From: Cercophora sp. LCS_1
Lineage: Eukaryota; Ascomycota; Sordariomycetes; Sordariales; Lasiosphaeriaceae
Length of the DNA: 64,000 nt
Assembly (NCBI GenBank): GCA_036250225.1
Contig: JAPZLL010000034.1
Location: 38,724 to 102,723, forward strand
Direction: 5' to 3'
The notes under the pieces are model-generated. The model saw only the letters and a list, made by a program, of their open reading frames with translations. It did not search any database and was not told the DNA's origin. The position numbers and the translations under genes are program-made. Positions 33,139 through 43,716 of this stretch are shown here, in pieces. Position 1 is the first letter of the stretch. Each line of letters opens with the position of its first letter.

Positions 33139-36100
33139 GGTGGGCGGAGCTGCGACGGGCACAGTAGGACACTCGATATAGTGCGGCTACGGCTGCCCAC
33201 GGGGGGAGTCAACGGCAGGAGATTGCTATGCGGATATAGACTCTTCCATGCCGTGAACCCGACCCGTGTGGTCAACAACGGGCAGCCCAGGGCGTTCTCG
33301 TCGTGCACATTGAGGGACGGGGCCGAGGGAGGGAGACCAGCAATTAAGACAAGACACGCAAAGACCCGGTCTAGGGATTTGAAAGCGAACGCATGAATGG
33401 ATCTGTCGGGATTGTCAGGCGTTTGGGACAGAGGAGAAGGCGAGGTATGGGCGGATGGGTGGGTAGAGGGCAGAATATAGAAGCGGGCAGAGGTCATTCG
33501 ACGAAAGAAAACCAGGCGCTCTGAAAGAACAAAGCAAGCAAGCAAGTCAACAGCAAATCAAGCCAAACGCCAAACGACGTGGAGCCCCAGTCACAGACCA
33601 GCCCGTCTTGTCGATGGCGTTTCTCTGTCGCGGGCTCCAGCCTAGACCGTTCGGGTCCATCTGAGACGAAGGGGGAAGGAAAAAAGAGGCAGGTTCCGGA
33701 CGGAAAGAGCTCCCGCGGGGCCAATCGGCGGGAGGGACGTGCACCAAGCTCCTTGCTTGCTTCTGTCATCTCCGACAGGGAACAGCCAACATCTCGTCGC
33801 CCTGTTCGGTGGAGAAGCGATCGCTTGCCAGGGTCTGTGGACAAAAAGGTGACGGAATCAATGTAACAAGACGGAAGAAACGGCGAGTTGCAGCACTTTC
33901 TCAACAGCAGCATGTTTTGTTCCCATCCACAACATCACCTACATCACCCCCGACGGGGGAGACTCCGTCCTGCAGCTTCATGTAGCCGGTATCGAGAACT
34001 GTCTGATCCCTGCCCCTCTCGACCTCCTAGAGACTCCTGGCTCCCAAACTGCCGGCAGCGCGCCGAGATGGAAGGCTGGAGGGTCAGTGGAGCGGCAACT
34101 CAGCGACTCATTTTGTTTTTCTGCCGACTCATTCGGTTTTTGCAGTTTTTCCGTATTCGTACGGCTGCCATGGGTGTCGTGAATCTTTGAATTTGAGAAA
34201 GGAGGGAACGAAGCATGGACAAAGCACAGCTGCCCCGCGGCGCAGAACGCAACTGCCACCTGAAGCCTGCTTTCGAGGAGCATGCAATGATACATGGAGC
34301 TACCAGAGTGTCCGTCGCGTGGGTAGCCAATCTGACACGACGTTGTCTGGGCAGACTTGGTTTTGCTGTCGTCCAAAGCTCCTTCTCGTGTGAGCTGGCC
34401 GGACGTTTTCTAGAAGTTCGGTCAACAAACGGTGCGTTTCAAGGCATGGCAGCTGAACTGACGCCGGAACACGCAAGCTCGACGCCATTGATTCGGTGCC
34501 GTGCTTCCCTTTGCAGCTGCAGGGCAGAGTCAGTCCGAGCAATCCAGGCGGTCAACCACCGATGAATGATGGATCTGCCGCTGCTTTTCTCTGGGCGCGG
34601 TCGTGTTTCAGATGCGACTGGTCCACAGCGGCAATTTGTCCATGTTCCATGATGCCCTCATAGCGGCGCGCTTTGAGCCATGTCTCAATTAGGCTCCGAT
34701 CCGCTGTCTTGCCTCTTGTGCTTCAGACCCGCCCGTTATCTCATTTTCCCCAAAACAAAACGACGGTGTCGTTCTGCTCGTTAGACCCCGTTAGTAGTGT
34801 CCATTTGAACATCTTTGTCCACAACCCTTCCATCCCGGCCATTCCGTCCAAATCTGGAGTGCAGAAGCTCTCCTGTCACACCTATCTACCTTGGGGGCCT
34901 GAAGTGACTTACAAACCCACAAACAGGCATCAAAGACGAAGGGAACTTCCAAGCTCTCGGCATGGAGTGCTCACGAATCCTCTCAAGCCAACGAATTCCA
35001 TTTCCGCCAGGTCCTTGCCAGCCACCGGGTGCCATCCCCCGCATCTGATGCACCCGACTGGGGGGCTTGCTGAACCTCCCCAGTCAGCAAGGTAACATTG
35101 AACGGAACGGTGGACGTCATCGCTCAATCGTGGCAACGCGCACCAAACTGCAGTCCAAGAAACAAACGTCGGCAAAAACCAACGAGGCCCATTGCGTGCA
35201 TGTTTTGAGACATAAAGGGAATGGAAACAAGGTTGGTGACAGCCTCTCCAAAAGCCGTTTCCTTTCCAAAGTACCTGCCCTCCTCCGTCCTCTTGCGACC
35301 CAAAGGTATCAAGAAGGCTGGGGGCCTGTCAAGGGCGCCAACTCCTCCACAACTGATCAATGGCCCCTAGCCCCCCACTTGTTCCGACAACGAGCAGCGG
35401 GCATGGGGCTGCTGTGATAGCCGAAGGAACTGGTGAACCACAAACAGTTCGGCGCCTCTCGGGACCACTGCGGCGGGTTATGAAAAACGGCCACAAACAA
35501 GAAAAGAAAAGAATGTGTTGCTGTGATTCTGCATGCGGATTTCGCAACTTGCAAGAAGTCCGCGGCTGTGGCTTGCTGTGAGAGAAAAAAATAGTCGGCA
35601 ACAAGACGGTGTGCACCCCAGCGGTCTACCGATGGCTACAGCGGACCGCGGGCGAGCAACCATTGGCCCTGCCACTCACCGAAGCAGCGATGATAACGCC
35701 TTCTCGCTATCTGCAGGACACGTGTGAGACATTATGCGAAAACACTGCATCCAACGCGCTGTCCACCTGCCCGGGTCGGCGACCACGGGCATCGAAAAAA
35801 AAAAAAAAAAATGGCAGTGGGATGAAGGACCTCGCAGGGCCTCGATTGGCAGCAAAGAAGGCTGGTGTTGGCCGCACGTTGAAGTTGGCTTGGGATTGCA
35901 ATTGAGTTTGTGTCCCCATCTGCCGAGTGCAACAAGGGGCAAGCTACACCCCTGCCTCCCCGGCCCCGCCGCGAAACGCGAAGTTGGCGACGAGAAAAAA
36001 AGCCACCTCATAAAGCTCATTTCGTGGCCGTTACTGGGTATTGAAAGGCCTAAATGGATGCTCCTAAGGTCCTCAGATATAATACCTCAAAGTGTAAGCG

Positions 36101-37643
36101 TTAGAGCATACTCTCAAAAATTACGGCCAACCCGTGTGGGCAGCGTTTCCATCACGACCCCGCCCATCACAGAGAACCAATCGCGCGGTAAGCCCCCACG
36201 ATCCGTCGCGTCCAGGGTGGATCGGAAACCGGAACAGCAATCAACTTTGATCTCTTGGCGCACAGCTTTGATGGGGTCACTCAATTTGGGCGCTGCCGGA
36301 TTTCGTCGAGACTGACATCAACTTCACGAGGTGGCTCCATCCGCCCAGCAGCACATTCCCTAAAATATTTTTAATAAAGAGGTCATACATATCTGCAGAG
36401 CCGCACAACAAGCGAACAAGATCAGTGACCAGTGCCAAGGTCGTTTCTCCAGGAAACAGAAAAGCTGACACAACCTGGCAGCACACACGCTGCCTGATTG
36501 TCTGATTGGCCTTTCAGGCGAGGCGAGAACCGCGCGAAACTCGGCTCTGTTGCACGCATGAAGCATCCAAGCAAAACAAGTGCCGGCAAAAGTCACTTTG
36601 AGACGACAGAGCGACAAAGCATCCGCCGCCGCCCAGATAGAAACAACGCAAAGACCAGCGCCTATGAACGGTCCTCAAGGCAGATTCTCCCTTTGCCTTT
36701 CATCTCCTCCAAACTCTCCCAGGCGGAGAGATTACCCGCCATCCCATCCCTTCAATCCGGAAGCCAACCTTCCCATATGTATCTGTATGGTTTTTTATTC
36801 TAGGCCGCCTCCCTTGGACGACTCATTAGCCGCAGCCGCCCTCGCGCGCTCCCCCGAAACCGCCCGGCCAGCCATTTTTAGAGCGCCAGAAGTGTCAACC
36901 ACAAGCGAGTTCTCGATGACAGACATTGAACACTACAGACAACCCGTTGAAACCAGGAGTTAGATGAAACTTTTTTTTTTTCAGGCACAGCAACAACAAC
37001 ATGCCAAGGGTCTTTTCTTCCATTGGATGTTCTAGTTCGTTCTAGGTCCAACCTTGCTAGCTTGTGTAAGGCATCGAGCTCTCAGGCCTCGTTGCTCGGT
37101 CTTTTCGACGCGGCCACGGCTTAGCTCCAGCCGGACACGGGGTGCTCCTTGGCCTCCCACCATCCTCACGATACAGAAACAGGAATGGGAGGGAACAAAT
37201 GGGACGATCCGTAATCTCAACATCTCGCCTTGTCTGATTGCTAAGGATGATGACGCACGCCCCCAGCTGATGTCCTGCCGGGTTCATCAGCAAAACAAAC
37301 AACATCCAAGCGTGGTGTGACAGACCGACGGCATAGCGCCGATCAGCTGTGTGTGCTTTTCGGGTACCGGCGACCTAATCTTCCTTTTCATGTAAGGCCC
37401 TCATCAGCTGAAGCAGCATCAACAAAAATGGTCGAGACGGTTTCCCGGTTCCGATGAAGGCTTGAATTAGACTTTTCTCTCACTGCCATAAACGAGATGC
37501 CCAAGGGATGCGCATCGCATCACCTTGGGTGCCTCTGTCTCAAACCCCTTTAAACCCGCCGGTCTGCAACATACGACTTCGGAAGTGCCAAATGGGTTGT
37601 CAAACCGCAGTACAAATTACCACAACCCAGCCGCCTGTCTGGG
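33139..37643. other. 4.5-kb gene-poor region
   Basis: The first few hundred bases are the pyrimidine-rich leader and promoter of the minus-strand serine-rich gene. Beyond that I find only short frames. A plus-strand frame at 36580-36963 (listed separately) is the best candidate. An A17 run lies at 35795-35811 and a T-run near 36970. Confidence 0.35.
36580..36963 (+). CDS. Possible small Pro/Ala-rich ORF, 127 residues
   Basis: An ATG-initiated frame ends at TAG 36961. The second half reads like coding sequence, with segments such as DSLAAAALARSPETARPA and a polar tail ending VETRS, and synonymous positions that are not extreme. An internal ATG at 36664 would give a 99-residue version. No motif or family is recognised and it may be fortuitous. 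Confidence 0.25.
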   Translation: MPAKVTLRRQSDKASAAAQIETTQRPAPMNGPQGRFSLCLSSPPNSPRRRDYPPSHPFNPEANLPICICMVFYSRPPPLDDSLAAAALARSPETARPAIFRAPEVSTTSEFSMTDIEHYRQPVETRS

Positions 37644-38120
37644 TCAGTCTTTGGGGGAAAGCCGCCGGAGGCTGGTCTGGTTCTGGTGCGACGCCGGTAC
37701 GCATTCTCCAATGACATATGCGCTGTACCCCCTGAACGTCAACATTATGGATTCGAGCCTTGACGAGAAGTCGCTTACCATCCTTCATCTCCCATCCATA
37801 CTTCATGTACGTGTCCTGCGTCGACATCGACGCGGTCGCCGACACCGTAGGTCGTCTTCTTGTTGGGATCAACTGGGTCCTTGGGATAGGCAATTGTCAA
37901 CGTCCCCGAGAGGATGAGATGGGTTGTGCGTCCCGAGTGGGAGTGCGGAGGATAGTCTGTTCACCACTACCTTGTTACTCTAGTCTCAGGACCCCGAGGT
38001 CGCATGATACGGTCTCCCACATGCGTTCGGACCGTCTGTCCGGGTGAAAACATGACCAAATCCCCATGCGCGAACCTCGTTTTCGGCGTCTCGACGGGAT
38101 TTTGGCTTGTTCGACATCAT
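37644..38120 (-). CDS. Small single-domain cupin protein, about 118 residues
   Basis: Three minus-strand exons: 38120-38021, 37956-37779 and 37722-37644. The introns are 64 and 56 bp (GTGGGA/ACAG and GTAAGC/ACAG) and all phases agree. The protein opens MMSNKPKSRRDAE; the second methionine at 38117 is an equal choice. It contains a cupin first motif, PPHSHSGRTTHLILSGTL, with three histidines, then a GVGDRVDVDAGHVHEV strand pair corresponding to the second motif. A single beta-barrel with a metal site is expected. Small cupins of this sort are common in fungi and poorly characterised; the reaction, if any, is unknown. An alternative acceptor 9 bp upstream for the last intron would insert three residues. 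It lies just downstream of the unknown gene at 38.7-39.6 kb, on the same strand. Confidence 0.82.
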
Positions 38121-38692
38121 GGCCCGATGTCGAGCACCGATCTATTGCAAGGTGTGAGGTCGGTTGTGGGAAGGCGGGTGGTGCCCGCGGGAGACGACGC
38201 GCCCTGCGGGGAATGAGCTCATTGATCCGTGTTCCCGTGGCTCCGCGCCGGATGCAGCCCCGGGCCCGTCTCGGAAGGGCAGGGTTGGTGAAATGGAACA
38301 CGCGCGCACAGAGACGCGCCTCGACCTCATGGGAAAGTCCATCTTCTCCAAGGTCGTCGTTGGACAGCCACATGTGGTTTTGGGGTGTCATTTGCAGATT
38401 TGGTGATAGTCCATCCCCCTGATTCTCGGTCTCACTTAAGAACGCACATATGGTATCGTGTTGACACGGTTGAACTGATTGTGCGATTGCTATGGAAATT
38501 CAAGACAGGAAGACCGTCCATACTCGTCAATCTTCGGTGGTCTTCATCACGAGAATGCAAGGCCTACAATAATACTCAGAATAACACATTCCCAAACAAC
38601 ATTGGTCCCCGGACGCTATCTCCAGGGGGGGGGGGGGGAAGCAAGAGATGGCCGACGCGGCGAAGATATAGTGGAGGAGGAGCGGTATAAAT
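38121..38692. other. Spacer between cupin and unknown gene
   Basis: This region is the cupin promoter and the 3' end of the upstream gene. A G12 run lies at 38626-38637. No gene is seen. Confidence 0.4.
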
Positions 38693-39632
38693 TTACTGAT
38701 GAAGATGTTAGTTAGCACCAGAAACTCACAAAACAAGAAGAGAACTCACCCGCCGACGGAGGGGGCGAGCACAAACATAATACGCCAACAAATCATCCAC
38801 GGGTACGACACCTAACATGTATTCCCCTGTATGCCCCCAGGGGCCCCCTCCCGCCTTGAGGCACATGATACACGTCCGCCACCGGCGCCCTTCAAAGGTG
38901 AATTCCGCGCCCGCGAACGTCAACGGGCTTCTCTCTAGGTGATTTCCCTGCTCGTCGTGTAGCATCGGGGCGTCGGGCCTTTCGAACTTATCAGGCCTCC
39001 AAACCACAGTACTCATATCGACTTCACAGCTTTTCAGCTGCGTGAGATTCATCACAGGACAAGTTGCCCTTCCAGGAAGAACGGGCTGATCAGACCTCAC
39101 CCAGAGCACATCCGCAACCTGATTGATTCCGTCCGAGGCGATAACCAGACCGTTGACCCATGTACAGTTGTCAAAGTTCACGGCGGGCCTGAGGTCTTCC
39201 GATAGTGCCCACTGTAACGGGCGTTAGTCATCTTCGGATACGTAGACAGGGCGAGGAGAGTACTTGGACGTGGTTATCCTTGAGCCCTCCGCGCTCTCGG
39301 ATGATGATCTTCGTAGGGTTTCCCTCGAATATGTTCTGGGGAGATTCGAGAAAGTGCGAGGTGATTGGGTAGACTGGGGGATCAGGTACACCGGGACCGT
39401 GCTCACGGGGCGGCGCGTCAGGGTCGCGCTCCTTGTATTGCTGTTGCACAGGTATCAGTTGTTGTCTTGGACGACGCGGTTTGTCGTGGGTTGCTTCTTG
39501 CAGGAGAGAAGAACCAAAAAGTGACAAGAGTGCAAGTATGAGCGTCGATTGTGACTTACATAGCGGAACACCCGAATGATCAAACCATGCACTGGATGAC
39601 ACTCCCTGATCGTCATCGTTGGAAGTTACCAA
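38693..39632 (-). CDS. Unknown protein, at least 250 residues; 5' end unresolved
   Basis: Minus-strand exons: an open first segment ending at 39560, then 39493-39264, 39211-38750 and a last exon beginning with the stop codon at 38695-38693. The introns are 66, 52 and 54 bp. The 54-bp one (GTGAGT, GCTAAC branch, TCAG) ends exactly before TAA, so the protein finishes ...RPLRRR. The readable sequence holds NFDNCTWVNG, ATCPVMNLTQLKSCEVD and a CIMC pair, with several cysteines, but I recognise no family. The frame stays open upstream through a GGGTATG-type repeat without an ATG, so the start must come from another exon or a non-obvious site; 39632 is only where the supported frame can be anchored. 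The cysteines and threonine-rich N-terminus would fit a secreted protein, but no signal peptide could be confirmed. Confidence 0.62.
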
Positions 39633-39700
39633 GGTAGTCGGTGGGGTGACAGTTGTGTGGGTAACTGAGACTCGAGCAGCTATGAGGTATGCAGGTGCGT

Positions 39701-39740
39701 GGGTATGTGGGTATGGGGTATGGGGTATGGGGTATGTGGG
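39701..39740 (+). repeat. Tandem GGGTATG(T) repeat, five units
   Basis: Units run 39701-39708, 39709-39715, 39716-39722, 39723-39729 and 39730-39737, followed by GGG. The six G3 runs with 4-5 base loops could form a G-quadruplex. The repeat lies at the 5' end of the unknown minus-strand gene, just downstream of its TATA-like element. Confidence 0.85.
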
Positions 39741-39809
39741 TTGTGCTGAGACCTGTAGAGGCGTGAGGGAGAGATACGAGCCGGCCTACGACACGGCAGA
39801 GAGGCCGCA

Positions 39810-39816
39810 TTTATAG
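39810..39816 (-). promoter_or_regulatory. TATA-like element of the unknown gene
   Basis: The minus strand reads CTATAAA here, about 180 bp upstream of the first codons that can be assigned to the gene at 38.7-39.6 kb. Confidence 0.3.
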
Positions 39817-40465
39817 ACGAAGCATACAAGAAGCGAAATCCACCCAGCCAGAGAAAAGGGGACAGCTCGAACGACCTGTCATCCGAGACAGAATGAACGG
39901 AGAGTCTCAGCGAAGGGGCTATCACGGCTTCACATGACGGGGCACCCACGGCCAGACCCTTGTCACGGCTCGTCTGTGAAGGCGAGACCAATCGACAGGC
40001 CGCTTCGGGTCGTACAGGGTGTGCCACATCGAACGTTGGAGAGAGAGAGACGGGAGACAAAAGCTGAAAAAAAAAAGGGTCGGGCAAATGCAGACCGGTC
40101 GACGGCAAACCGGGATACCTGAACAGAATGAGCCACACGCATGGGACGTAGCTACTGTATGCTGCCGTATGTTCACGCCAATCCCAACCGGGGTGTAACT
40201 CTACACATACAATCTAGACGTATCTGACGTCCAGATTGGGCTTAAAGTCTACGACACCTCGTTAGAAATTCGTACTGTGTGCAGCAGGGAGGGCAGAAGG
40301 AGCAGCAAGCAAACACTCAAGCATACCTCCCGTTCTGCCTTGTCCGTCAAAAAAACCTTGCCTTCTAGCTGCCTTCCGTCTCCGGACCGGACCAGAGCGG
40401 AGACTTTCCCGTTCCACGAACGCCGTTTCCCCTGCCAATCCCCAGCGCCAACACTAACCTCACAC
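39817..40465. other. Spacer between unknown gene and AIM11
   Basis: This stretch holds the promoter of the unknown minus-strand gene and the 3' UTR of the AIM11 homologue. No gene is recognised; open frames are short and lack motifs. Confidence 0.4.
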
Positions 40466-41104
40466 CTATGCTTTCTTTTCCCCCTCGCCCTCGCCCTCAC
40501 CCTCGCCCTCCTTCCCCTTCTCCGACACCCCCATGGCCTTTGCAAACCACTCGGCCACCTCCTTCTCCGCCTCCTCGTCCGTATTTCCCTTCACACCTGC
40601 GAGTGACCTCCTTGCCATGCGCCTGAGATCGTCGACCGAGGAGATATCCAGTGACCAAGACACGCCGCCAGCCATCATAATAGCGAAGCTGAACACGTTC
40701 AACGTAGCCAGGTTCAGAGCCTCAAAGGCAACCATTGGGTCTCTTCCAGTCTCCACAGCTCCATCCTTTGCGCCGATCAGGGCGTATGTGTTCGGTTGGA
40801 AGTACTTGAGTCGGGCCTTGAGAATGTGACGACGGACGGCACGGCGCGAAACGAGGATCGAAAAGGCTAGGAATCCGGCACCGGCACCAAAGAGACCGAG
40901 CTGGCGTAGTGAGCGTTGCGAGAAAACGGGCGGGAATTCGCGTCGCTCTAGCTCGGGGCGGGTTGGTTGCGGTGTCGGAAGAGGGGCAGCAACAGGAGGA
41001 GGAGGTAGCTGTACTTCTTGCTGCTGGGTGGCATCTGTCGTGGTTGCAGCAGGCTTTTCCTGGCCTCCTAGGAGCGAACGGAGGAGGTTTGCAAGCACGG
41101 GCAT
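40466..41104 (-). CDS. AIM11: AIM11-like mitochondrial inheritance protein
   Basis: A single exon from the ATG at 41104 to the TAG at 40466 encodes 212 residues. The N-terminal 60 residues are a proline/glutamine-rich linker. RQLGLFGAGAGFLAFSILVSRRAVRR then gives the first membrane segment and its basic flank, and EALNLATLNVFSFAIMMAGG gives the second. The order of the two segments, the intervening YFQPN region and the following DISSVDDLRRMARRSL match the Altered Inheritance of Mitochondria 11 family. Members are small two-pass membrane proteins; the yeast mutant shows altered mitochondrial genome inheritance, and the molecular role is unknown. The C-terminus adds an acidic/lysine tail with EGEGEGEGE. 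The open frame continues upstream to 41704 but the family match begins at this ATG. The gene is divergent from the 2OG oxygenase. Confidence 0.85.
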   Translation of the reverse strand: MPVLANLLRSLLGGQEKPAATTTDATQQQEVQLPPPPVAAPLPTPQPTRPELERREFPPVFSQRSLRQLGLFGAGAGFLAFSILVSRRAVRRHILKARLKYFQPNTYALIGAKDGAVETGRDPMVAFEALNLATLNVFSFAIMMAGGVSWSLDISSVDDLRRMARRSLAGVKGNTDEEAEKEVAEWFAKAMGVSEKGKEGEGEGEGEGEKKA

Positions 41105-42061
41105 CTTGGACAGCCCTAAAGCGCCGGAATTGGCGCTGGATGTGGAGAGAGCGTGGTCAAGAGCGACTTTCCCGAGTAACCCAAATCGCGTCTTGCGGAG
41201 CTGGAGGCGTGTTATACCGATGCGAAAATCACCCAAAGCTCTGCGAAAACGGTTAGGCGGTTTGCGGGGAAATGCATCTAACGCTACCGAGGCCGAAGCC
41301 CGGTGCTCGGCTGCTCTTGGCGCCCCGCCATTCCCCGTCCCGACTTTGACTCGTTCGGTCTTCCCAATTGCTGAGGCAGGCCTGGAAGAGGATACCAACG
41401 ATTTCGGAGGAAAGCCCGCACAGGTGCCATACCACGGAAAGCAGGAGGATTTCCTTCGAAGTCTAGGACCTGCCATTGACTGGGGGGCACAGTGCAGAAG
41501 CACTTCAGGCTCGCAGCTCGTCTCTTGCCCTTGCCTCGTGGTCGCCATCCTTGTGTAAAAGGTCGCTTTTTTGCCTCTGCACACATTCAGCGCACGCCGC
41601 TGGATTGGGAAAACCGGGCTCATGACCGGGTTCCAGAGTCTCTGATACAGAGACCACCATAGGGCAGACGGCAAGTTTGATACGTTGCATGCATGCTCAC
41701 CCAATCGAAGGTAATGCGAGGCTGAAAAAACAAAGTAGTTTTGGGGGCAGGGGATGACAGATCACATTCACCAACATCGAAAGACTCGCGTGGACATCGA
41801 GGCTTGAGCTTCAAGACACGCCGGCCGACCAATCAAGTGGAGATAGGAGGGGTACCTACCTCGCCGTGAAGCGGGGAAGACTCCGATTGCGACAGTCAAG
41901 AACCCAAGGACACTAGGTAGGTTTGCAACCACAGCGGCACGTCCCCTGAGCCGTCGCCCGCCGAGCTACCTCCGCGCCGCCTGGAAATCTCGACTCGCCA
42001 CTTTTCGAAACCTCGATTCACAGTTTTGCGTGTGCTCTTCCACATCGAGTTGGGTAGTCCA
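41105..42061. other. Divergent promoter, AIM11 / 2OG oxygenase
   Basis: This 957-bp head-to-head spacer carries an open minus frame that runs through much of it, but no motif or alternative start supports coding. Confidence 0.4.
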
Positions 42062-43716
42062 ATGGCCAAGGGAAAGCGCATGAAAGCCGCCACGAGTAGC
42101 ACTCCGATGCAACCGCCCCCCCCCGCCGCCGCCGCCGCCGCCGCCGCCGCTGCTGCTGCTGCTGCTGCACCCAATATCACACCAACCTGGCCGCAGTTTA
42201 AACCTTCACTCCCTGTGACCGATTTGGTGCCAGAAACCATTGTCACAGAAAAGGTGGTTGTTTACAGATCCTTCTTTCCCCGTTCTCTGTGCCGAGATTA
42301 TGTGTCATTTCTTCGAGAGCTTCCTCTCACGACAACGCCAGGAAAACCTAAGCGTGGAGAGGCGATGCGAGTAAATGACCGGTACCAAGTAGACGACCCC
42401 AAGTTCGCCGAGCGGCTCTGGACCGAGACTGGCCTCAAAGAGGCCGTCCACAACCCGGATCTCGCCCCTCTATGGTGCGTCTCCCTCTGTGCTCCCACTC
42501 GACGGCTACTGACGGAGTCGAAGGGGCGGCGAGGTCATTGGTCTGAACTCCAACATCCGAGTGTATCGCTACATTCCAGGACACTTTTTCGATGCACACT
42601 GTATGTTTTCCTGGACAACCATGCTCACCGCCTGTCTCCCGCATCCGACTGCTCTTGCGTCGCGGCCATCTCAGGCATCAAGGGCTGAGCTGTGGCGTCA
42701 TGCTTCTTTTTGCTGTTTTCTTGGCCCCCCCTCCTCTAGCCCTCTGGATGCCAGCCGTGAGTGGCTCAACCCGGGTCTGAGTACTGCGACGCCTCGGAGA
42801 ACCTGGTTACAGGGCCGACTTCGATGCCGGTTCTCTCGGGAGGTCTCCCCGGTGGTTCATCATTGCGGCAGGTGTCCCGACAGGGCAAGGGTTGCCGATG
42901 TTGACTGCAAGTGCAGTGGCCTTTTCGTCTGTCTCCACACGCCTGCCCTGCTCCAGCTTTCTACTCCTCTCCCATCCTCCCAGACCGGTCAAGCAAGAAT
43001 CAAGCCTTGTGTAAGAGTCGCGCTTGCTGACAACCAATGCCAGACGACGATTCCAACAGAGTGACCGTCAAGAATTCCGAAGGAGGGTCAATGCCTGCCA
43101 AGACGACGTGGACGCTGTTACTCTATCTGACCTCTTCCAGCGAAGGGTGGTATGTACCTACCCTTTCTTTGCGTCGTATCCTAGCCAAGCAAACGTGGCC
43201 GCCCAGGTCACTGGCCAGAGGAATACGTCCAGCACCCCGCAGGCCACTGTTTCTCGGTAAGGGAATGTTTGCAGAATTACTGCGCTTGAGTGATGTTCTG
43301 GGCCTTTGGTACTCTATGAATCTACTTGCAATGGCAAATCCCGGGCTTGGTGGTCGTTCTGCTGGCACCAAGGTGTCCGTCTCGATGCTAATTAATGTGA
43401 ACAAAAGCCGAGGAGGTGAAACGGTCTTCTATCCGTTTGACAGACGCTCGAAGAAAGAAGAGGTTCCCGTCAGTCCCGAAACAGGGATGCTGCTTTTGCA
43501 CAAGCATGGCGACGACTGTATGCTGGTGAGTAGTCCCAAGTATCTTTCTCGTTTTTCATGAAGACACTCCCTCCCCGACAAGAGCCCGCCCAAAGACACC
43601 CAACCTCCTCTACCGCACTGTGTACCGCTAACCCCCTTCATCTACAGCACGAGGGCAGAGAGGTTACCGCCGGCGAGAAGTGGATTCTTAGGACAGACCT
43701 GTGTGTCAAGAGTTGA
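42062..43716 (+). CDS. 2OG-Fe(II) oxygenase, prolyl 4-hydroxylase type
   Basis: Exons: 42062-42474, 42524-42600, 43044-43149, 43408-43525 and 43648-43716, 260 residues, all junctions in phase. Introns are 49, 443, 258 and 122 bp, long for this window. A polyalanine tract (15 Ala at 42125-42169) follows four prolines near the N-terminus. The catalytic fold is complete: IRVYRYIPGHFFDAHYDD supplies the iron-binding His-x-Asp, and HEGREVTAGEKWILRTDL supplies the distal His and the basic residue that binds 2-oxoglutarate. GGETVFYP and TWTLLLYL are the usual core strands. The family hydroxylates proline or other side chains; fungal members of this size are little studied. Start ATG 42062 is in frame and precedes MAKGKRMK, a basic leader; the in-frame GTG at 42026 is less likely. 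Confidence 0.88.
42125..42169 (+). repeat. GCC/GCT triplet repeat encoding 15 alanines
   Basis: An uninterrupted alanine run is encoded first by GCC codons, then GCT, then GCA, preceded by four proline codons. It lies in the N-terminal linker of the 2OG oxygenase, outside the catalytic fold. Confidence 0.95.

Noticed and set aside
41105..41704. Upstream extension of the AIM11 open frame
   Set aside because: The frame is open but family resemblance starts at the ATG at 41104. The extension lacks motifs and would break the usual protein length.
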